Assembly: GCF_023509035.1 (NCBI RefSeq)
Contig: NZ_CP075583.1
Location: 2,294,001 to 2,358,000, forward strand
Origin: Janthinobacterium lividum
GTDB lineage: Bacteria > Pseudomonadota > Gammaproteobacteria > Burkholderiales > Burkholderiaceae_D
Direction: 5' to 3'
DNA length: 64,000 bases
Shown here piece after piece: positions 17,261-26,077 of this stretch (position 1 is its first letter; each line of letters begins with the position of its first letter). Under the pieces are notes generated by a model. It saw only the letters and a list, made by a program, of their open reading frames with translations, searched no databases and was not told where the DNA came from. Position numbers and translations under genes: made by a program.

Positions 17261-18040
17261 TCAGTCTTGCGGGATAAAACCCAAGGTGACTGAAATCTGG
17301 TTCGCCGTTTCCACCAGGTCCACCAGCCACTCATCCTGCAGGCGGTCGGCAGGCGCCGAGATCGACAGTCCGGCGATCAGCTTGCCCGAATCGTCGCGGA
17401 TGCCGGCGGCCATGCAGCGCACGCCCAGTTCCAGCTCTTCATTGTCGCGCGCATAGCCGCGTTCGCGCACCAGGCTCAGCTCGCGCTCGAGCTTTTGCAG
17501 ATCCGTGATGGAATTCTTGTTGTGTCCGGCCAAGCCCGTGCGCGTGGCATACGCGCGGATGGCTTTCGGTTCGTCAACGGAGAGGAATAATTTACCTGTC
17601 GAGGTCAGGTGCAGCGGGCCGCGGCCGCCGATGGCGCGCACCACCTGCATGCCGGAGCGCTCGGAAAAGGCGCGGTCGATGTAGACGATCTCATCGCCCT
17701 GGCGCACGGACAGGTTGATGGTTTGCTGGGTTTTCTTGTGCAGCTGGCGCATGAAGTCCAGCGCCGCTTCGCGCACGCTGAGGCGGCTTTTCACCACATT
17801 ACCCAGTTCCAACAGGCGCATGCCCAGCCGGTACGTGCCCGGTTCGATGCGGTCGACAAAGCGCGTCAGCACCATGTCGTTGAGGATGCGGTGCGCCGTC
17901 GAGGGGTGCAAGCCGGAGACCTTGGATAATTCCTTCAGGCTGACCGGGTCGGAATATTTGGCCAGGGCATCGAGCAGGGCGACCATGCGTTCGATCACCT
18001 GTATCGTCGTCTTCGGGGCAGCGACCGGTTCAATTTTCAT
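17261..18040 (-). CDS. IclR-family transcriptional regulator
   Basis: A 259-residue DNA-binding regulator. The N-terminal winged helix-turn-helix (VIERMVALLDALAKYSDPVS, then LKELSKVSGLHPSTAHRILN) is followed by the IclR effector domain from about residue 95 (INLSVRQGDEIVYIDRAFSE, then GRGPLHLTSTGKLFL, ending near GLSISAPADRL). IclR proteins sense small aromatic or organic acids; the target here is unknown and no catabolic operon adjoins it. The ATG at 18040 has only a weak Shine-Dalgarno. It converges with pbpG and is followed immediately by repeat copy 1. Confidence 0.9.
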   Translation of the reverse strand: MKIEPVAAPKTTIQVIERMVALLDALAKYSDPVSLKELSKVSGLHPSTAHRILNDMVLTRFVDRIEPGTYRLGMRLLELGNVVKSRLSVREAALDFMRQLHKKTQQTINLSVRQGDEIVYIDRAFSERSGMQVVRAIGGRGPLHLTSTGKLFLSVDEPKAIRAYATRTGLAGHNKNSITDLQKLERELSLVRERGYARDNEELELGVRCMAAGIRDDSGKLIAGLSISAPADRLQDEWLVDLVETANQISVTLGFIPQD

Positions 18041-18191
18041 GATGGATTTGGTGCAATGCAGTATTCATGCTTCTTTATACCATGATGTGAAAAAATAGTG
18101 AAATGTTCCGAGATATTCAGCGAATGAATGGTCACACTGCTATGCCGCCCCCATAATGTGCCCATTGCACCTGCTTTACATATGGAAAACT

Positions 18192-18575
18192 ATGCAACCT
18201 GTAAACGAATTCAAAAGTAAAAGTGGCTTGAAACGGATATTTTCCGCCTTTTTCTACTCGCTTGATGGCTTGAAAGCAGCCTGGCGCCATGAACACGCGT
18301 TCCGCCAGGAACTTGGTTTGTTCGTCGTCGGCACCGTGATCGCCTTGTTGCTGCGCATCTCCGCCTTTGAAAAACTGGTGCTGATCGGCGCGCTGCTGCT
18401 GGTATTGATCGTCGAACTGATTAATTCGGCAATCGAAGCCGTGGTCGACCGCATCTCGCTGGACCGCCATCCGCTGTCGAAAAACGCCAAGGATTTCGGC
18501 AGCGCCGCCGTGCTGCTGACCTGCATCCTGGCCTTCGCCACGTGGTCCGTAGTGCTGTTCAACCGTTTTTATTAA
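18192..18575 (+). CDS. dgkA: Diacylglycerol kinase (prokaryotic DgkA)
   Basis: A small inner-membrane kinase of 127 residues that phosphorylates diacylglycerol from membrane-derived glucan synthesis to phosphatidic acid. Three transmembrane helices are visible (LGLFVVGTVIALLLRI, KLVLIGALLLVLIVELINSA, AVLLTCILAFATWSVVLF). The active-site motif ELINSAIEAVVDRI is intact, with the RHEHAFRQEL surface helix before it. The ATG at 18192 was chosen; an upstream in-frame ATG would add 12 non-conserved residues. It is monocistronic between the IclR gene and sbp. Confidence 0.93.
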   Translation: MQPVNEFKSKSGLKRIFSAFFYSLDGLKAAWRHEHAFRQELGLFVVGTVIALLLRISAFEKLVLIGALLLVLIVELINSAIEAVVDRISLDRHPLSKNAKDFGSAAVLLTCILAFATWSVVLFNRFY

Positions 18576-18705
18576 CCGCTAAATCCCCGTTGCGTGCCGT
18601 CCATATATGGAAATCGCATATCAAACGGCGAAACGCTTCGTTCTCTTTGCAGCCATAGCGCCGTAATCTGGTGGCTCTGAAAGTTCAACCACACGGGGAT
18701 CTTAG

Positions 18706-19710
18706 ATGCTGTCGAAAAAAATCATCATTGCCGCTGCCATCAGCGCGTTTGCCCTTCTGCAAACGGCGCAGGCTGCCGATATCACCCTGCTCAACGTGTC
18801 GTATGACCCGACGCGCGAGCTGTATCAGGATGTGAACACGGCGTTTGCCAAGGAGTGGAAAGGCAAGACGGGCGACAACGTCAAGATCAAGCAATCGCAT
18901 GGTGGTTCCGGCAAGCAGGCGCGCGCCGTCATCGATGGCCTGGAAGCGGACGTCGTGACCCTGGCCCTGGCCTACGACATCGACGCGCTGGCCGAGCACA
19001 AGCTGCTGGCCGCCGACTGGCAAAAGCGCTTGACGCACAACAGCTCGCCTTACACCTCGACCATCGTGTTCCTGGTACGCAAGGGCAATCCGAAAGGCAT
19101 CAAGGATTGGAACGACCTGATCAAGCCGGGCGTGTCCGTCATCACGCCGAATCCGAAAACCTCGGGCGGCGCCCGCTGGAACCATCTGGCCGCCTGGGGT
19201 TACGCCTTGCGCCAGCCGGGTGGTAATGAAGCCAAGGCCAAGGATTTCCTCGGCAAGTTGTATAAAAACGTGCCCGTGCTCGATTCCGGCGCACGCGGCG
19301 CCACCACCACTTTCGTTGAACGTGGTATCGGCGACGTGCTGATCGCCTGGGAAAACGAGGCTTACCTGGCCGTCAAGGAACTGGGCCCGACCAAGTTCGA
19401 CATCATCACGCCTTCCGTCAGCATCCTGGCCGAGCCACCCGTCGCCGTCGTCGACAAGTTTGCCGACAAGCACGGTACGCGCAAGGTGGCCGAGGCTTAC
19501 CTGAACTACCTGTACACGGACGAAGCGCAAGACATCATCGCCAAGAATTACTACCGTCCGGCCACGGACAAGGCGGCGAAGAAATACGCGTCGCAGTTTG
19601 CCAAGGTCAACCTGTTCACCATCGAGCAAGTGGCGGGCGGCTGGACTGCCGCACAGAAGGCGCACTTTGCCGACGGCGGCATCTTCGACCAGATTTATCA
19701 ACCGAAATAA
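18706..19710 (+). CDS. sbp: Sulfate ABC transporter periplasmic substrate-binding protein
   Basis: A 334-residue periplasmic sulfate or thiosulfate binder that feeds CysTWA. Signal peptide: residues 1-24 (ending AQAA, mature [13 protein letters not shown]). Conserved family stretches: [40 protein letters not shown], and GRGIGDV-type [36 protein letters not shown] hairpin (19719-19736) follows the stop with a distant T-run, perhaps a partial terminator that raises sbp over the permease genes. The cysTWA genes lie 1.5 kb downstream with two genes between. The region 18576-18705 contains AT-rich blocks where a CysB site would be expected. Confidence 0.94.
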   Translation: MLSKKIIIAAAISAFALLQTAQAADITLLNVSYDPTRELYQDVNTAFAKEWKGKTGDNVKIKQSHGGSGKQARAVIDGLEADVVTLALAYDIDALAEHKLLAADWQKRLTHNSSPYTSTIVFLVRKGNPKGIKDWNDLIKPGVSVITPNPKTSGGARWNHLAAWGYALRQPGGNEAKAKDFLGKLYKNVPVLDSGARGATTTFVERGIGDVLIAWENEAYLAVKELGPTKFDIITPSVSILAEPPVAVVDKFADKHGTRKVAEAYLNYLYTDEAQDIIAKNYYRPATDKAAKKYASQFAKVNLFTIEQVAGGWTAAQKAHFADGGIFDQIYQPK

Positions 19711-19761
19711 TCAATCATGGCAGGCGCAAGCCTGCCTGTGCTGATTTTTTAAGGATCCATC

Positions 19762-20328
19762 ATGGCGCTGCGCAGCTTTTCCGATTACCGGGTACTGATC
19801 GTGCCGGGCTTGCATAACAGCGGTCCCGAGCATTGGCAGAGCCGCTGGCAGCGCCTGTATCCGCAATTCGAACGGGTCGAGCAGGATGACTGGAACGAAC
19901 CCGACCTGGCCACCTGGTCGGCACGCCTGGATCAGGTGCGGCGGCAAGATGCGCGCCCGACCCTGATCGTCGCCCACAGTTTCGGCTGCCTGACGACGGC
20001 ACACAGCCTGGCCCGCGACCCGCAGGGCGTGGCCGGCGTGCTGCTGGTGGGGCCGGCCGATCCGGACAAGTTTGGCGTGGCGAAGGCCTTGCCGCAAAAG
20101 CGGCTGCCTTGCCCCGGCATATTGATCGCCAGCCAGACGGACCCGTGGATGACGGCCGAACACGCGGCGCAGTGGGCACGGCGCTGGAATTGCAAGTATA
20201 TTGATGGCGGTGCGCTGGGCCATATCAATGCCGAGTCGCGCCTTGGCGACTGGGTCTACGGCCAGGCGCAACTGCAAACACTGTTTGATCTGGCGCAAAG
20301 CGACAAACGCCACCGTCAGGCAGCCTGA
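19762..20328 (+). CDS. RBBP9/YdeN-family alpha/beta hydrolase
   Basis: A 188-residue small serine hydrolase. The catalytic Ser is in VAHSFGCLTT, Asp in QTDPWMTAE and His in GHINAESRLGDW. The opening motif PGLHNSGPEHWQSRW is diagnostic of this family. Substrates are unknown for bacterial members. The position between sbp and a peroxiredoxin inside a sulfur locus suggests co-regulation, but no sulfur-specific role can be claimed. AAGGA lies 6-7 nt before the ATG. Confidence 0.88.
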   Translation: MALRSFSDYRVLIVPGLHNSGPEHWQSRWQRLYPQFERVEQDDWNEPDLATWSARLDQVRRQDARPTLIVAHSFGCLTTAHSLARDPQGVAGVLLVGPADPDKFGVAKALPQKRLPCPGILIASQTDPWMTAEHAAQWARRWNCKYIDGGALGHINAESRLGDWVYGQAQLQTLFDLAQSDKRHRQAA

Positions 20329-20370
20329 TTCGACGAACATCCCGACACACAACCTCTCAAGGAGATCACG

Positions 20371-21009
20371 ATGACTTTACGCCTGGGCGATGTCGCCCCT
20401 GATTTTGAACAAGACAGCTCGATCGGCACGCTCAAGTTCCACGAGTGGGCTGGCGATTCCTGGGTGGTGCTGTTTTCCCACCCGGCCGACTTTACCCCCG
20501 TCTGCACGACGGAACTGGGCCTGACGGCCAAGCTCAAGCCGGAATTCGACAAGCGCAACGTGAAGGCCATCGCCCTGTCCGTGGACGCGGCCGAGTCGCA
20601 CAAGAGCTGGATCAAGGATATCGAAGAGACGCAAAACACGGTGGTGGGTTTCCCCATCATCGCCGACGTCGACAAGAAAGTGTCGGTGCTGTATGACATG
20701 ATCCACCCGGAACAGTCCGTCACGGCCACCGTGCGCTCCGTCTTCATCGTCGACCCGAACAAGAAAGTGCGGCTGATCCTCACGTATCCGCTGAGCACGG
20801 GCCGCAATTTCAACGAAATCCTGCGCGTCATCGACGCCCTGCAACTGACGGACGGCTACACCGTGGCCACGCCCGGTAACTGGAAAGATGGCGACGATGT
20901 CATCATTCCATTGACCGTGCAAGACCCGGACGTGATCAAGCAGAAATATCCGAAGGGCTTTACGGCCGCCAAGCCATACCTGCGCCTGACGCCGCAGCCA
21001 AATAAATAA
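20371..21009 (+). CDS. 1-Cys peroxiredoxin (Prx6 type)
   Basis: A 212-residue thiol peroxidase reducing H2O2 and organic hydroperoxides. The peroxidatic Cys45 is in ADFTPVCTTELG, with the conserved upstream Pro/Thr. There is no resolving Cys at the usual 2-Cys position. The long C-terminal domain (VATPGNWKDGDDVIIPLTVQ) is the Prx6/AhpC-TSA extension. AAGGAG precedes the ATG. It lies in the sbp to cysTWA interval, as often seen in Burkholderiales, where it probably protects cells during sulfur limitation. It ends with a strong terminator at 21031-21057. Confidence 0.92.
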   Translation: MTLRLGDVAPDFEQDSSIGTLKFHEWAGDSWVVLFSHPADFTPVCTTELGLTAKLKPEFDKRNVKAIALSVDAAESHKSWIKDIEETQNTVVGFPIIADVDKKVSVLYDMIHPEQSVTATVRSVFIVDPNKKVRLILTYPLSTGRNFNEILRVIDALQLTDGYTVATPGNWKDGDDVIIPLTVQDPDVIKQKYPKGFTAAKPYLRLTPQPNK

Positions 21010-21030
21010 AAGTTTTTACATTTACAAAAA

Positions 21031-21057
21031 ACGCACCTCGCCGGTGCGTTTTTTTTT
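21031..21057 (+). terminator. Intrinsic terminator after the peroxiredoxin gene
   Basis: Stem ACGCACC / GGTGCGT with loop TCGCC is followed by nine T residues. It separates the sbp-hydrolase-peroxiredoxin unit from cysTWA, which must then have its own promoter in 21058-21185. Confidence 0.9.
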
Positions 21058-21185
21058 GCCCGCAGATTCTGCAAGAAAGTATGCAAAATCCATCTAAGCA
21101 AATGAGAAATGGTTAGTTCTTTTTATAACGATTGCATGTGATTATTGCGCCCTATAACTCAAAAATGTAATAAGAAGGAGTTTCT

Positions 21186-22049
21186 ATGTCTGCAGCATCA
21201 GCAGCACCGCTCAAGGCGCGCGGAGCGCCGTTTCGGGTCATGCCGGGGTTTAAGCTGTCACTGGGCTTCACGCTCTTTTATCTGGCCTTGATCGTCCTCA
21301 TTCCGCTGTCATCGGTGTTCCTGAAAACCTTCACCATGACATGGGACGCCTTCTTCAACGCCGTCACGTCCGAGCGCGTGATGGCGTCGTACCGCCTGAC
21401 GTTTGGCGCCTCGCTGATCGCCGCCCTGCTGAACGTGGTGTTTGGCGGCATCCTGGCCTGGGTGCTGGTGCGCTATAAATTCCCCGGCAAGCGCATCATT
21501 GACGCGCTGGTCGACTTGCCGTTCGCCTTGCCGACGGCCGTGGCCGGCATCACCCTGACAGCCCTGTATTCCTCGAACGGCTGGTTCGGCCAGTTCATCG
21601 AAGGCGTACTGGGCATCAAGGTGGCGTTTACGCCGCTGGGCGTGGTGGTGGCGCTGACCTTCATCGGCTTGCCGTTTGTCGTGCGCACCGTGCAACCGGT
21701 GCTGGAAGACGCGGAAAAGGAACTGGAAGAAGCGGCCGCCAGCCTGGGCGCCAATTCCCTGCAAACGTTTCTTCGCGTCATCTTCCCGACAATTATGCCC
21801 TCGCTGCTGACGGGCTTTGCGCTGGCCTTTGCCCGTGCCACGGGCGAGTACGGTTCCGTGATCTTTATCGCCGGCAATATGCCGATGGTGTCGGAAATCA
21901 CGCCGCTGTTCATTATTACCAAGCTGGAGCAATACGATTATGCGGGCGCCACGGCCATCGCCGTGGTGATGCTGGTGGTGTCCTTCCTGCTGTTGTTGAC
22001 GATTAACCTGCTGCAAGCATGGACGCGCGGAAAGGCGAAGAAATCATGA
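21186..22049 (+). CDS. cysT: Sulfate/thiosulfate ABC permease CysT (CysU)
   Basis: A 287-residue inner-membrane permease with about six helices. The binding-protein-dependent transport EAA loop is visible ([20 protein letters not shown]), and the [16 protein letters not shown] [17 protein letters not shown] motif is specific for CysT/CysW. The start at 21186 is 5 nt after AAGGAG. The stop overlaps the cysW start (ATGA). Confidence 0.95.
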   Translation: MSAASAAPLKARGAPFRVMPGFKLSLGFTLFYLALIVLIPLSSVFLKTFTMTWDAFFNAVTSERVMASYRLTFGASLIAALLNVVFGGILAWVLVRYKFPGKRIIDALVDLPFALPTAVAGITLTALYSSNGWFGQFIEGVLGIKVAFTPLGVVVALTFIGLPFVVRTVQPVLEDAEKELEEAAASLGANSLQTFLRVIFPTIMPSLLTGFALAFARATGEYGSVIFIAGNMPMVSEITPLFIITKLEQYDYAGATAIAVVMLVVSFLLLLTINLLQAWTRGKAKKS

Positions 22050-22972
22050 GTACGAATACGACTGCCGTCGCTGGCGTGGACAATGCACGGCCGACAGCGC
22101 GCCGTTTTGAGCCGAATGTCGGTCCCGTCGTGCTGGAACCTTTGTGGGTGCGCACGGTATTGATCAGCATCGCCTTGCTGTTCCTGACGACCTTCCTGAT
22201 CGTGCCCCTGGTGGCCGTGTTTGCCGAAGCGTTCAAGAAGGGCTGGGAAGCGTATATCGCCGCCATCATCGATCCGGACGCGATTTCCGCCATTAAATTG
22301 ACCCTGATCACGGCCGCCATCGCCGTGCCGCTGAACCTGGTCTTCGGCGTGGCCGCTTCCTGGTGCATCGCCAAGTTCGAATTCCGCGGCAAGAGCATTT
22401 TGCTGACCTTGATCGACTTGCCGTTTTCCGTCTCGCCCGTGATTTCCGGCCTGATCTATGTGCTGATGTTTGGCGCCCAGGGCTGGTTCGGCCCGTGGCT
22501 GCAGGCGCACGACATCAAGATACTGTTTGCCGTGCCTGGGATCGTGCTGGCCACCATCTTCATCACCTTCCCGTTTGTAGCGCGCGAACTGATCCCGCTG
22601 ATGCAGTCGCAGGGCAGCGAGGAGGAAGAGGCCGCCATCGTGCTGGGCGCCTCCGGCTGGAATACTTTCCGCAGAGTCACCTTGCCAAATATCAAGTGGG
22701 GTTTGCTGTATGGCGTGATCCTGTGTAATGCCCGCGCCATGGGCGAGTTCGGCGCCGTGTCCGTCGTCTCCGGCCATATCCGTGGCGAAACCAACACCAT
22801 GCCGCTGCAGGTGGAGATTCTGTACAACGAGTACAACTTCGCCGCCGCGTTTGCCGTCGCCTCCCTGCTGGCTCTGCTGGCGCTGGTGACCCTGGCCTTG
22901 AAAGCTTTCATTGAGTGGCGTTTGAACGAGAGCGACGCCGACGATTCCGCCTTACGTTCTACGGAGCACTGA
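22046..22972 (+). CDS. cysW: Sulfate/thiosulfate ABC permease CysW
   Basis: A 308-residue inner-membrane partner of CysT. The EAA loop is [20 protein letters not shown], and the characteristic CysW segment [20 protein letters not shown] is followed by [15 protein letters not shown]. The ATG at 22046 overlaps the cysT stop. Its stop lies 2 bp before cysA, consistent with translational coupling through cysTWA. Confidence 0.95.
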   Translation: MSTNTTAVAGVDNARPTARRFEPNVGPVVLEPLWVRTVLISIALLFLTTFLIVPLVAVFAEAFKKGWEAYIAAIIDPDAISAIKLTLITAAIAVPLNLVFGVAASWCIAKFEFRGKSILLTLIDLPFSVSPVISGLIYVLMFGAQGWFGPWLQAHDIKILFAVPGIVLATIFITFPFVARELIPLMQSQGSEEEEAAIVLGASGWNTFRRVTLPNIKWGLLYGVILCNARAMGEFGAVSVVSGHIRGETNTMPLQVEILYNEYNFAAAFAVASLLALLALVTLALKAFIEWRLNESDADDSALRSTEH

Positions 22973-22974
22973 TC

Positions 22975-24045
22975 ATGACCATCGCAGTTAAAAACATCCA
23001 CAAGCGTTTCGGCGATTTCGTCGCCCTCGACAATATCTCGCTGGACTTTCCCGCCGGTGAACTGACGGCCCTGCTGGGCCCGTCCGGTTGCGGCAAGACC
23101 ACCTTGCTGCGCATTATTGCCGGCCTCGAACATCCGGACAGCGGCCAGGTACTGCTGGACGCGGAAGACGCGTCGAACCGCCACGTGCGCGAGCGGCAAG
23201 TGGGTTTCGTGTTTCAACACTATGCGCTGTTCAAGCACATGACGGTGTTCGAGAACGTGGCCTTCGGCTTGCGCGTGAAGTCGCGCAGCGAGCGCCCGTC
23301 GGAAGACCAGATCCGCCGCAAGGTGAAAGATTTGCTGGAACTGGTACAGCTGGACTGGCTGGCCGACCGCTATCCGCCGCAACTGTCGGGCGGGCAACGC
23401 CAGCGTATCGCCCTGGCGCGCGCGCTAGCTGTCGAGCCCCGTGTGCTGCTGCTGGACGAGCCGTTCGGCGCTTTGGATGCCAAGGTGCGCAAGGAATTGC
23501 GCCGCTGGCTGCGCCGCCTGCACGACGACTTGCACGTTACCAGCATTTTCGTCACGCATGACCAGGAAGAAGCGCTGGAAGTGGCGGACCAGGTTGTGCT
23601 GATGAACAAGGGCACCGTCGAGCAACTCGGTTCCCCTGAGCAAGTCTACAACCACCCGGCTTCACCCTTCGTGTATGGCTTCCTGGGTAACGTCAACCTG
23701 TTCCACGGCCGCGTGCACGACGGCGTGATGGCGACCGGTGACGCCAGCTTCGAAGTGCCCGATTATGCGGGCGTGAGCGACAGCAAGGGAACGGCCTATG
23801 TGCGTCCGCACGACCTGGAAATCGACCGCTACACGCAGGGCGCGGAAGGCATCGTCGTGAAACTGAGCCGCGCGCATGCGATCGGCCCGCTGGCCCAGCT
23901 GGACTTGCAGCGCGTCGATAACAGCGAACTGATCGAAGCGGTGATGTCGAACGAGCGCTTCACCCATTTACAGTTGAAGGAAGGCGAGACCTTGGTTGTC
24001 CGCCCGAAACGATTACACGTGTTCGTTGAACCGACAAGAACCTAA
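22975..24045 (+). CDS. cysA: Sulfate/thiosulfate ABC transporter ATPase CysA
   Basis: A 356-residue ATPase driving sulfate import through CysTW. Walker A is GPSGCGKTT, the signature is [15 protein letters not shown], Walker B is [12 protein letters not shown], and the switch region is [20 protein letters not shown]. The C-terminal TOBE-type regulatory domain ([12 protein letters not shown]) is present. It is followed after 14 bp by a CysB/Cbl-like regulator gene, likely in the same operon. Confidence 0.96.
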   Translation: MTIAVKNIHKRFGDFVALDNISLDFPAGELTALLGPSGCGKTTLLRIIAGLEHPDSGQVLLDAEDASNRHVRERQVGFVFQHYALFKHMTVFENVAFGLRVKSRSERPSEDQIRRKVKDLLELVQLDWLADRYPPQLSGGQRQRIALARALAVEPRVLLLDEPFGALDAKVRKELRRWLRRLHDDLHVTSIFVTHDQEEALEVADQVVLMNKGTVEQLGSPEQVYNHPASPFVYGFLGNVNLFHGRVHDGVMATGDASFEVPDYAGVSDSKGTAYVRPHDLEIDRYTQGAEGIVVKLSRAHAIGPLAQLDLQRVDNSELIEAVMSNERFTHLQLKEGETLVVRPKRLHVFVEPTRT

Positions 24046-24059
24046 GAGGCTGGAACACC

Positions 24060-24992
24060 ATGAATTTTCAACAATTGCGATCGATCCGCGAAGCGGCGCG
24101 CCGCGGCTATAACCTGACGGAAGTGGCCAACGCCCTGTTCACGTCGCAGCCGGGCGTGAGCCGGCAGATCCGCGAACTGGAAGACGAGCTGGGCGTGGTG
24201 ATTTTCGAGCGCAACGGCAAGCGCTTGACGGGCTTGACGGAGCCGGGCAAGGGCATTCTGAAGATCGTCGACCGCCTGCTGATTGAGGCGGAAAACCTGC
24301 AGCAGGCCAGCCTGGAATACAGCGGCCAGACGAGCGGCACCTTGTCCGTGGCGGCGACGCACACGCAGGCGCGCTATGCGCTGCCGAAAGTGGTACAGGG
24401 CTTCCGCGCCGCTTTCCCCGACGTACGCATTGCGCTACAACAAAGCGCACCGGAACACATCGCGGAATGGGTGCTGTCGGGCAAGACCGACATCGGCATC
24501 GCCACGGAAGGCTTGAGCCAGTTCCCCGACCTCGTGTCGTTCCCGTGCTACCGCTGGAGCCATTTGATCGTCGTGCCGGACGGCCATCCGCTGCTCGAGC
24601 ACTCGCCGATCCGCCTGGAAGACCTGGCGAAATACCCGCTGATTACCTACGATAAGGGGTTCACGGGCCGCGGTCATATCGACGATGCGTTTGCCAAGGC
24701 GGGCGTGGCCACCGACATCATCCTCACGGCCATGGATTCGGACGTCATCAAACAATACGTGGCGCTGGGCCTGGGCGTGGGCATCGTGGCCTCGATGGCT
24801 TTCGATCATGGTCGCGACAAGGGCTTGCGGGCGGTGGAAGCGTCGCACCTGTTCGCCACCAACACGACGCGCCTGGCCGTGCGCCGCGGCGCCTACCTGC
24901 GGGCCTATGCCTACGAGTTCATCCTGCAGCTGGCGCCGGATCTGACGCGCGAAGACATTGACCGCGCCATGGCGGGAGAGGAAGCCCTCTAG
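24060..24992 (+). CDS. LysR-type regulator of the CysB/Cbl group
   Basis: A 310-residue regulator. The N-terminal winged helix-turn-helix is MNFQQLRSIREAARRGYNLT, continuing into EVANALFTSQPGVSRQIREL. The effector domain contains the CysB-type THTQARYALPKVVQGFR motif; the Thr residues bind sulfate or O-acetylserine-type ligands in CysB. The closest names are CysB or Cbl; the two cannot be separated without alignment. Position after cysA suggests it activates its own sulfate-uptake operon. Its stop codon overlaps the convergent yjbR-family stop by 2 bp. Confidence 0.9.
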   Translation: MNFQQLRSIREAARRGYNLTEVANALFTSQPGVSRQIRELEDELGVVIFERNGKRLTGLTEPGKGILKIVDRLLIEAENLQQASLEYSGQTSGTLSVAATHTQARYALPKVVQGFRAAFPDVRIALQQSAPEHIAEWVLSGKTDIGIATEGLSQFPDLVSFPCYRWSHLIVVPDGHPLLEHSPIRLEDLAKYPLITYDKGFTGRGHIDDAFAKAGVATDIILTAMDSDVIKQYVALGLGVGIVASMAFDHGRDKGLRAVEASHLFATNTTRLAVRRGAYLRAYAYEFILQLAPDLTREDIDRAMAGEEAL

Positions 24993-25343
24993 GCGATGGC
25001 TGCCCGCTGCGCGCGCGTCAGGCTGGCCACAGGCGCGCGCGTAGCTAGCCTGTACCAGTTCCGCCAGGTAATCAGCCGGGAAGCGCGCCACGTCGACGAT
25101 CGTCACCCAGTGAAAGCGGCCCATGTAACGGGCCGGTTTCACGCCGGGCATGTCCGTCAGTTCGATAAAGCGCTCAGCGCTGACCCGCAGGCTGAAGCGC
25201 CACTGTTCCGGTGCGCTGGTCTTAAAATAGGCAAATTTCTTGCCGCCCACTTCAACCACGAGGATGTTCGACGGTGCACCGTACAGCACGGCTTGCGCGC
25301 CGGGCAGGGCCGCGCAAAATTCCTTCAGTTCATCTGTTGTCAT
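24989..25343 (-). CDS. MmcQ/YjbR-family protein (frameshifted near its 3' end as sequenced)
   Basis: A small cytosolic protein of the YjbR double-wing fold, possibly DNA-binding; its function is unknown. The N-terminal MTTDELKEFCAALPGAQAVL, the VGGKKFAYF strand and PARYMGRFHWVTI are typical. As sequenced the frame runs on antisense through the regulator gene after SYARA. Removing one base near 25031 gives VASLTRAQRAAIA and a stop at 24989, restoring the usual 117-residue length and a tidy convergent end. The start overlaps the upstream gene's stop (ATGA), so the two are cotranscribed. Confidence 0.72.
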
Positions 25344-25951
25344 TCTTCAACCGCCATGAATTGTTGCGTGTTGTGGTCGAAAGCATAGGCTGACCCGGCC
25401 GGAGAATCCAGCAGGCGGATGAATCGGTCGTCCACGCTGAGCACGGCGCCCAGCGACACGAGGGCCACGTTGGCGCCGTCGTTGACGTAGTCATCGCTTT
25501 CGTCGTTGGCCGTGAAGCGCCAGCCGCTGTCGTCGTCGTTGTCGGGCTCCTCGCGGTACAGATAGCCGACGGGCGCGCCATCTTCCAGCACGCGTTTTGT
25601 AACGAAGCACAGGGCCGCGTAGCGGTTGACGAGGTTATCGTCATCGTCGTGCTGGGTATTGATGATGTGGCGCGCCGCGAAGGCGATGGGGTCTTTGGCG
25701 TGCAGATCCTGGATGTAGCCGGGCATGTTGTCGAGCTTGCCGGTGAAATGCCCATGCGGCTCGATCGTCTCCACCAGCACCCACATGCGCTCGGCGCCCG
25801 GCGCCTGCGGATCGTCGCTGTGGAAGGCGAAGATCAGCTTGACCACGTCGCCGGGACGCACCTGGGCGATGGCCTCTGGCGGTGATTTATAGAAGGTGTA
25901 GGGGTGGCGCGCCGCCAGTTCGGCAGCGTCGGCCAGGTGCCAGCTGGGCAT
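25340..25951 (-). CDS. DUF2314-like plus DUF2185 (Imm33-like) protein
   Basis: A 203-residue protein of unknown function. Residues 28-100 (VRPGDVVKLIFAF, ERMWVLVE, GKLDNMPGYIQDLHAKDPIA) resemble DUF2314. Residues 115-190 (CFVTKRVLEDGAPVGYLYRE, then SGWRFTANDESDDYVND and VALVSLGAVLSVDDRFIRLL) resemble DUF2185, also called immunity protein 33. Such domains occur as immunity proteins next to polymorphic toxins, but also as free-standing housekeeping genes. No toxin is adjacent. It is cotranscribed with the YjbR gene by a 4-bp overlap. The Asp/Glu-rich linker makes it acidic. Confidence 0.65.
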   Translation of the reverse strand: MPSWHLADAAELAARHPYTFYKSPPEAIAQVRPGDVVKLIFAFHSDDPQAPGAERMWVLVETIEPHGHFTGKLDNMPGYIQDLHAKDPIAFAARHIINTQHDDDDNLVNRYAALCFVTKRVLEDGAPVGYLYREEPDNDDDSGWRFTANDESDDYVNDGANVALVSLGAVLSVDDRFIRLLDSPAGSAYAFDHNTQQFMAVEE

Positions 25952-26030
25952 GGTTATCCGTTGTCAAGAAAGAAGGCCCATGGTAGCCGATTGCAGGCCA
26001 GGATGGCCACCCGTACGCCAGGGGGCGGAA

Positions 26031-26059
26031 TAAAAAACGGGAGGCAGATGCCTCCCGTT
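26031..26059 (-). terminator. Intrinsic terminator of the TonB-dependent receptor gene
   Basis: On the minus strand, stem AACGGGAGGC / GCCTCCCGTT with a 4-nt loop is followed by TTTTTTA, 18 bp after the stop codon. Confidence 0.88.
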
Positions 26060-26077
26060 CTGTTTGCTACTTTTCTG

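Noticed and set aside
24435..24988. Long C-terminal extension of the YjbR-family protein
   Set aside because: Antisense to the CysB-like gene and best explained by a one-base insertion near 25031.
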